From Trematomus loennbergii (taxonomy: Eukaryota; Chordata; Actinopteri; Perciformes; Nototheniidae), in assembly GCA_012861695.1 (NCBI GenBank), contig JAAOOA010000543.1:148501-212500 (forward strand): a DNA stretch of 64,000 bases, given 5' to 3'. The notes below the pieces were generated by a model. That model did no database searches and was not told the origin of the DNA. It saw only the letters and a program-made list of their open reading frames with translations. The stretch's first letter is position 1. Every line of letters starts with the position of its first letter. The position numbers were made by a program, and so were the translations under genes. Shown here piece by piece: positions 33,051 to 64,000 of the stretch.

Positions 33051-33533
33051 AATGTTGATACCCCAAAGTGTTATGATAGAAATGTAGAGTAGGGTCTCCA
33101 GCTCATAGAAGCTGCCGGATGCTAACCTGCAGATGCTGGGACTTTTGCACAATTAGCATGAGTTTGGGTTAACTAGTGTTGATTAGCATATATAGGCAAT
33201 AGCTTAAAAGTGGCTTGGCCGATTTGGAACATTTGGGGTTTGTTGAGGGACGCTGAATCAATTCTGACATCTTCAGGATCAACAATAGCAGTTTTAACCA
33301 GAAAGAGGACATATATCTAAACTCTCTGTGGACTGATTAGGATGCATTTTGGGTCGATTTTTAAGTTTTAGGGGCCTCAAAACGTTTTAGCTACCGTCTG
33401 CATATATGCTATCTAACACAACTTATACTAATTGTGTAAATGTCCAACATCTGCAGGTTAGCATCCGGCAGGTTCTATGAGCTGGAGACCCTACTCTACA
33501 TTTCTAATATAAAACTTTGGGGTCCTCAACATT
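33051..33533. mobile_element. MITE with ~80-bp terminal inverted repeats
   Basis: The ends share AATGTTGA, GTAGAGTAGGGTCTCCAGCT, CATAGAA and GCCGGATGCTAACCTGCAG in inverted orientation around a ~300-bp core without coding potential. A partial copy of one end lies at 47455-47540. Confidence 0.82.
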
Positions 33534-33711
33534 CGTTCACACTGCTGGCAGCTAGACTATAAACCCCCGAGGCTGGGAGCTTCTTCCAGTCACAGACCAG
33601 AGATCTTCCTCCTCCTCACATCAGGAAACTTGACGAGTCAGTGCCATCGATTGTGAGGCTCCTTCTCTTCCTCATCCTCCTCCTCCTCACCGGTCAGCGG
33701 GGCGGGGGAGG

Positions 33712-63277
<29,566 letters not shown>

Positions 63278-63329
63278 CTGCAGGGAGGGAAACAGTGAGA
63301 AGCAACACAGACACATCACAACTAAGTCT

Positions 63330-63800
63330 GTGTTCAAAGAGTCCCTGCGTCCCTGAAGTGTGTTCTATAGGTTTTAGTGCATGTAAAGGGTCTGCAGAGG
63401 CTAAAATCCCTGAGTGTTTCACCCTCACACGGTCCCCACGAAGACAGGAGTACAAAGAGACGTGTGTCAGTGTTTCTGCACAACTAAAAAAGTCTGTGTT
63501 CAAAGAGTCCCGATTCCACGTCCCTGTAGTGAGTTCTATAGGTTTGTGTGCATGTAAAGGGTCTGCAGAGGCTAAAATCCCTGAGTGTTTCACTCTCACA
63601 CGGTCCCCACGAAGACAGGAGTACAAAGAGACGTGTGTCAGTGTTTCTGCACAACTAAAGTCTGTGTTCAAAGAGTCCCGATTCCACGTCCCTGTAGTGA
63701 GTTCTATAGGTTTTAGTGCATGTAAAGGGTCTGCAGAGGCTAAAATCCCTGAGTGTTTCACCCTCACAGGGTCCCCACAAAGACAAGACGTGTGTGAGTG
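63330..63800 (+). repeat. ~168-bp tandem repeat, about 3 copies
   Basis: Units contain CTGTGTTCAAAGAGTCCC, GTGCATGTAAAGGGTCTGCA and GAGTGTTTCACCCTCACA. Frames in it are stop-poor by chance. A tail with AGCGCTATAAAAATC and ATTATTATT follows to about 63880. Confidence 0.9.
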
Positions 63801-64000
63801 TTTCAGTACATGTGTAAGAGTCTTTGAGCATCAGGAAAAGCGCTATAAAAATCTAATGTATTATTATTATTAGTATTATCCAGTATGCAGAAGCTGAAGC
63901 AGGCGTCACTCAGCTCTGGTGAACATGCAGGTCGACACGTCCCGATCTATTTTCAGCTCCGCATCCAAATGACCCGGTTTCCACATCAGCCACATGAGCA

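Noticed and set aside
63288..64000. Search for the upstream N-terminal ATPase exons
   Set aside because: Nothing on the minus strand reads like the expected N-terminal region; they must lie beyond 64000.

Overview
The window reads as teleost fish nuclear DNA. It has spliced genes with GT-AG introns, L2-type LINE and tRNA-headed SINE remains, many hAT-type elements with 8-bp target duplications, and very heavy CA, TAG and minisatellite content. No bacterial-type operons, rRNA or CRISPR arrays are seen.

Two host genes can be rebuilt exon by exon. On the + strand, 8242-15572 holds a three-exon ASC/pycard-like gene: a pyrin-like death fold in exon 1, a tiny linker exon and a C-terminal CARD exon. 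It would encode an inflammasome adaptor. On the - strand, 63277 down to 33712 holds 24 coding exons of a Golgi Ca2+/Mn2+ P-type ATPase, best matched by atp2c1 (SPCA1). All core ATPase motifs are visible. The N-terminal exons lie beyond the right edge.

Layout. 1-5.7 kb: AT-rich repeats with a small Polinton-type integrase remnant. 5.8-7.7 kb: a Harbinger-like MITE and an L2 LINE 3' end. 8.2-16.05 kb: the pycard-like gene, its large second intron filled with nested DNA transposons. 16.1-20.9 kb: gene-poor repeats. About 20.9-31.3 kb: a large, apparently unusual mobile element. It carries a zinc-finger plus tyrosine-recombinase gene (- strand, 26633-23947) between long minisatellite arrays, and its outermost repeats are in inverted orientation. 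31.4-33.5 kb: repeats and a MITE. 33.7-63.3 kb: the atp2c1-like gene, whose introns are mostly tandem arrays (TAG, 72-bp, 38-bp, 28-bp, 57-bp, 9-bp and others), some abutting splice sites. 63.3-64 kb: a three-unit repeat.

Nearly all reconstructed reading frames (ATPase, ASC-like gene, recombinase) are interrupted by isolated one-base gains or losses, mostly losses in short homopolymers, while splice sites and catalytic motifs stay intact. This looks more like residual long-read consensus error than gene death, and any automatic annotation of this window would be broken by it. All family assignments come from reading motifs; no database search was run.
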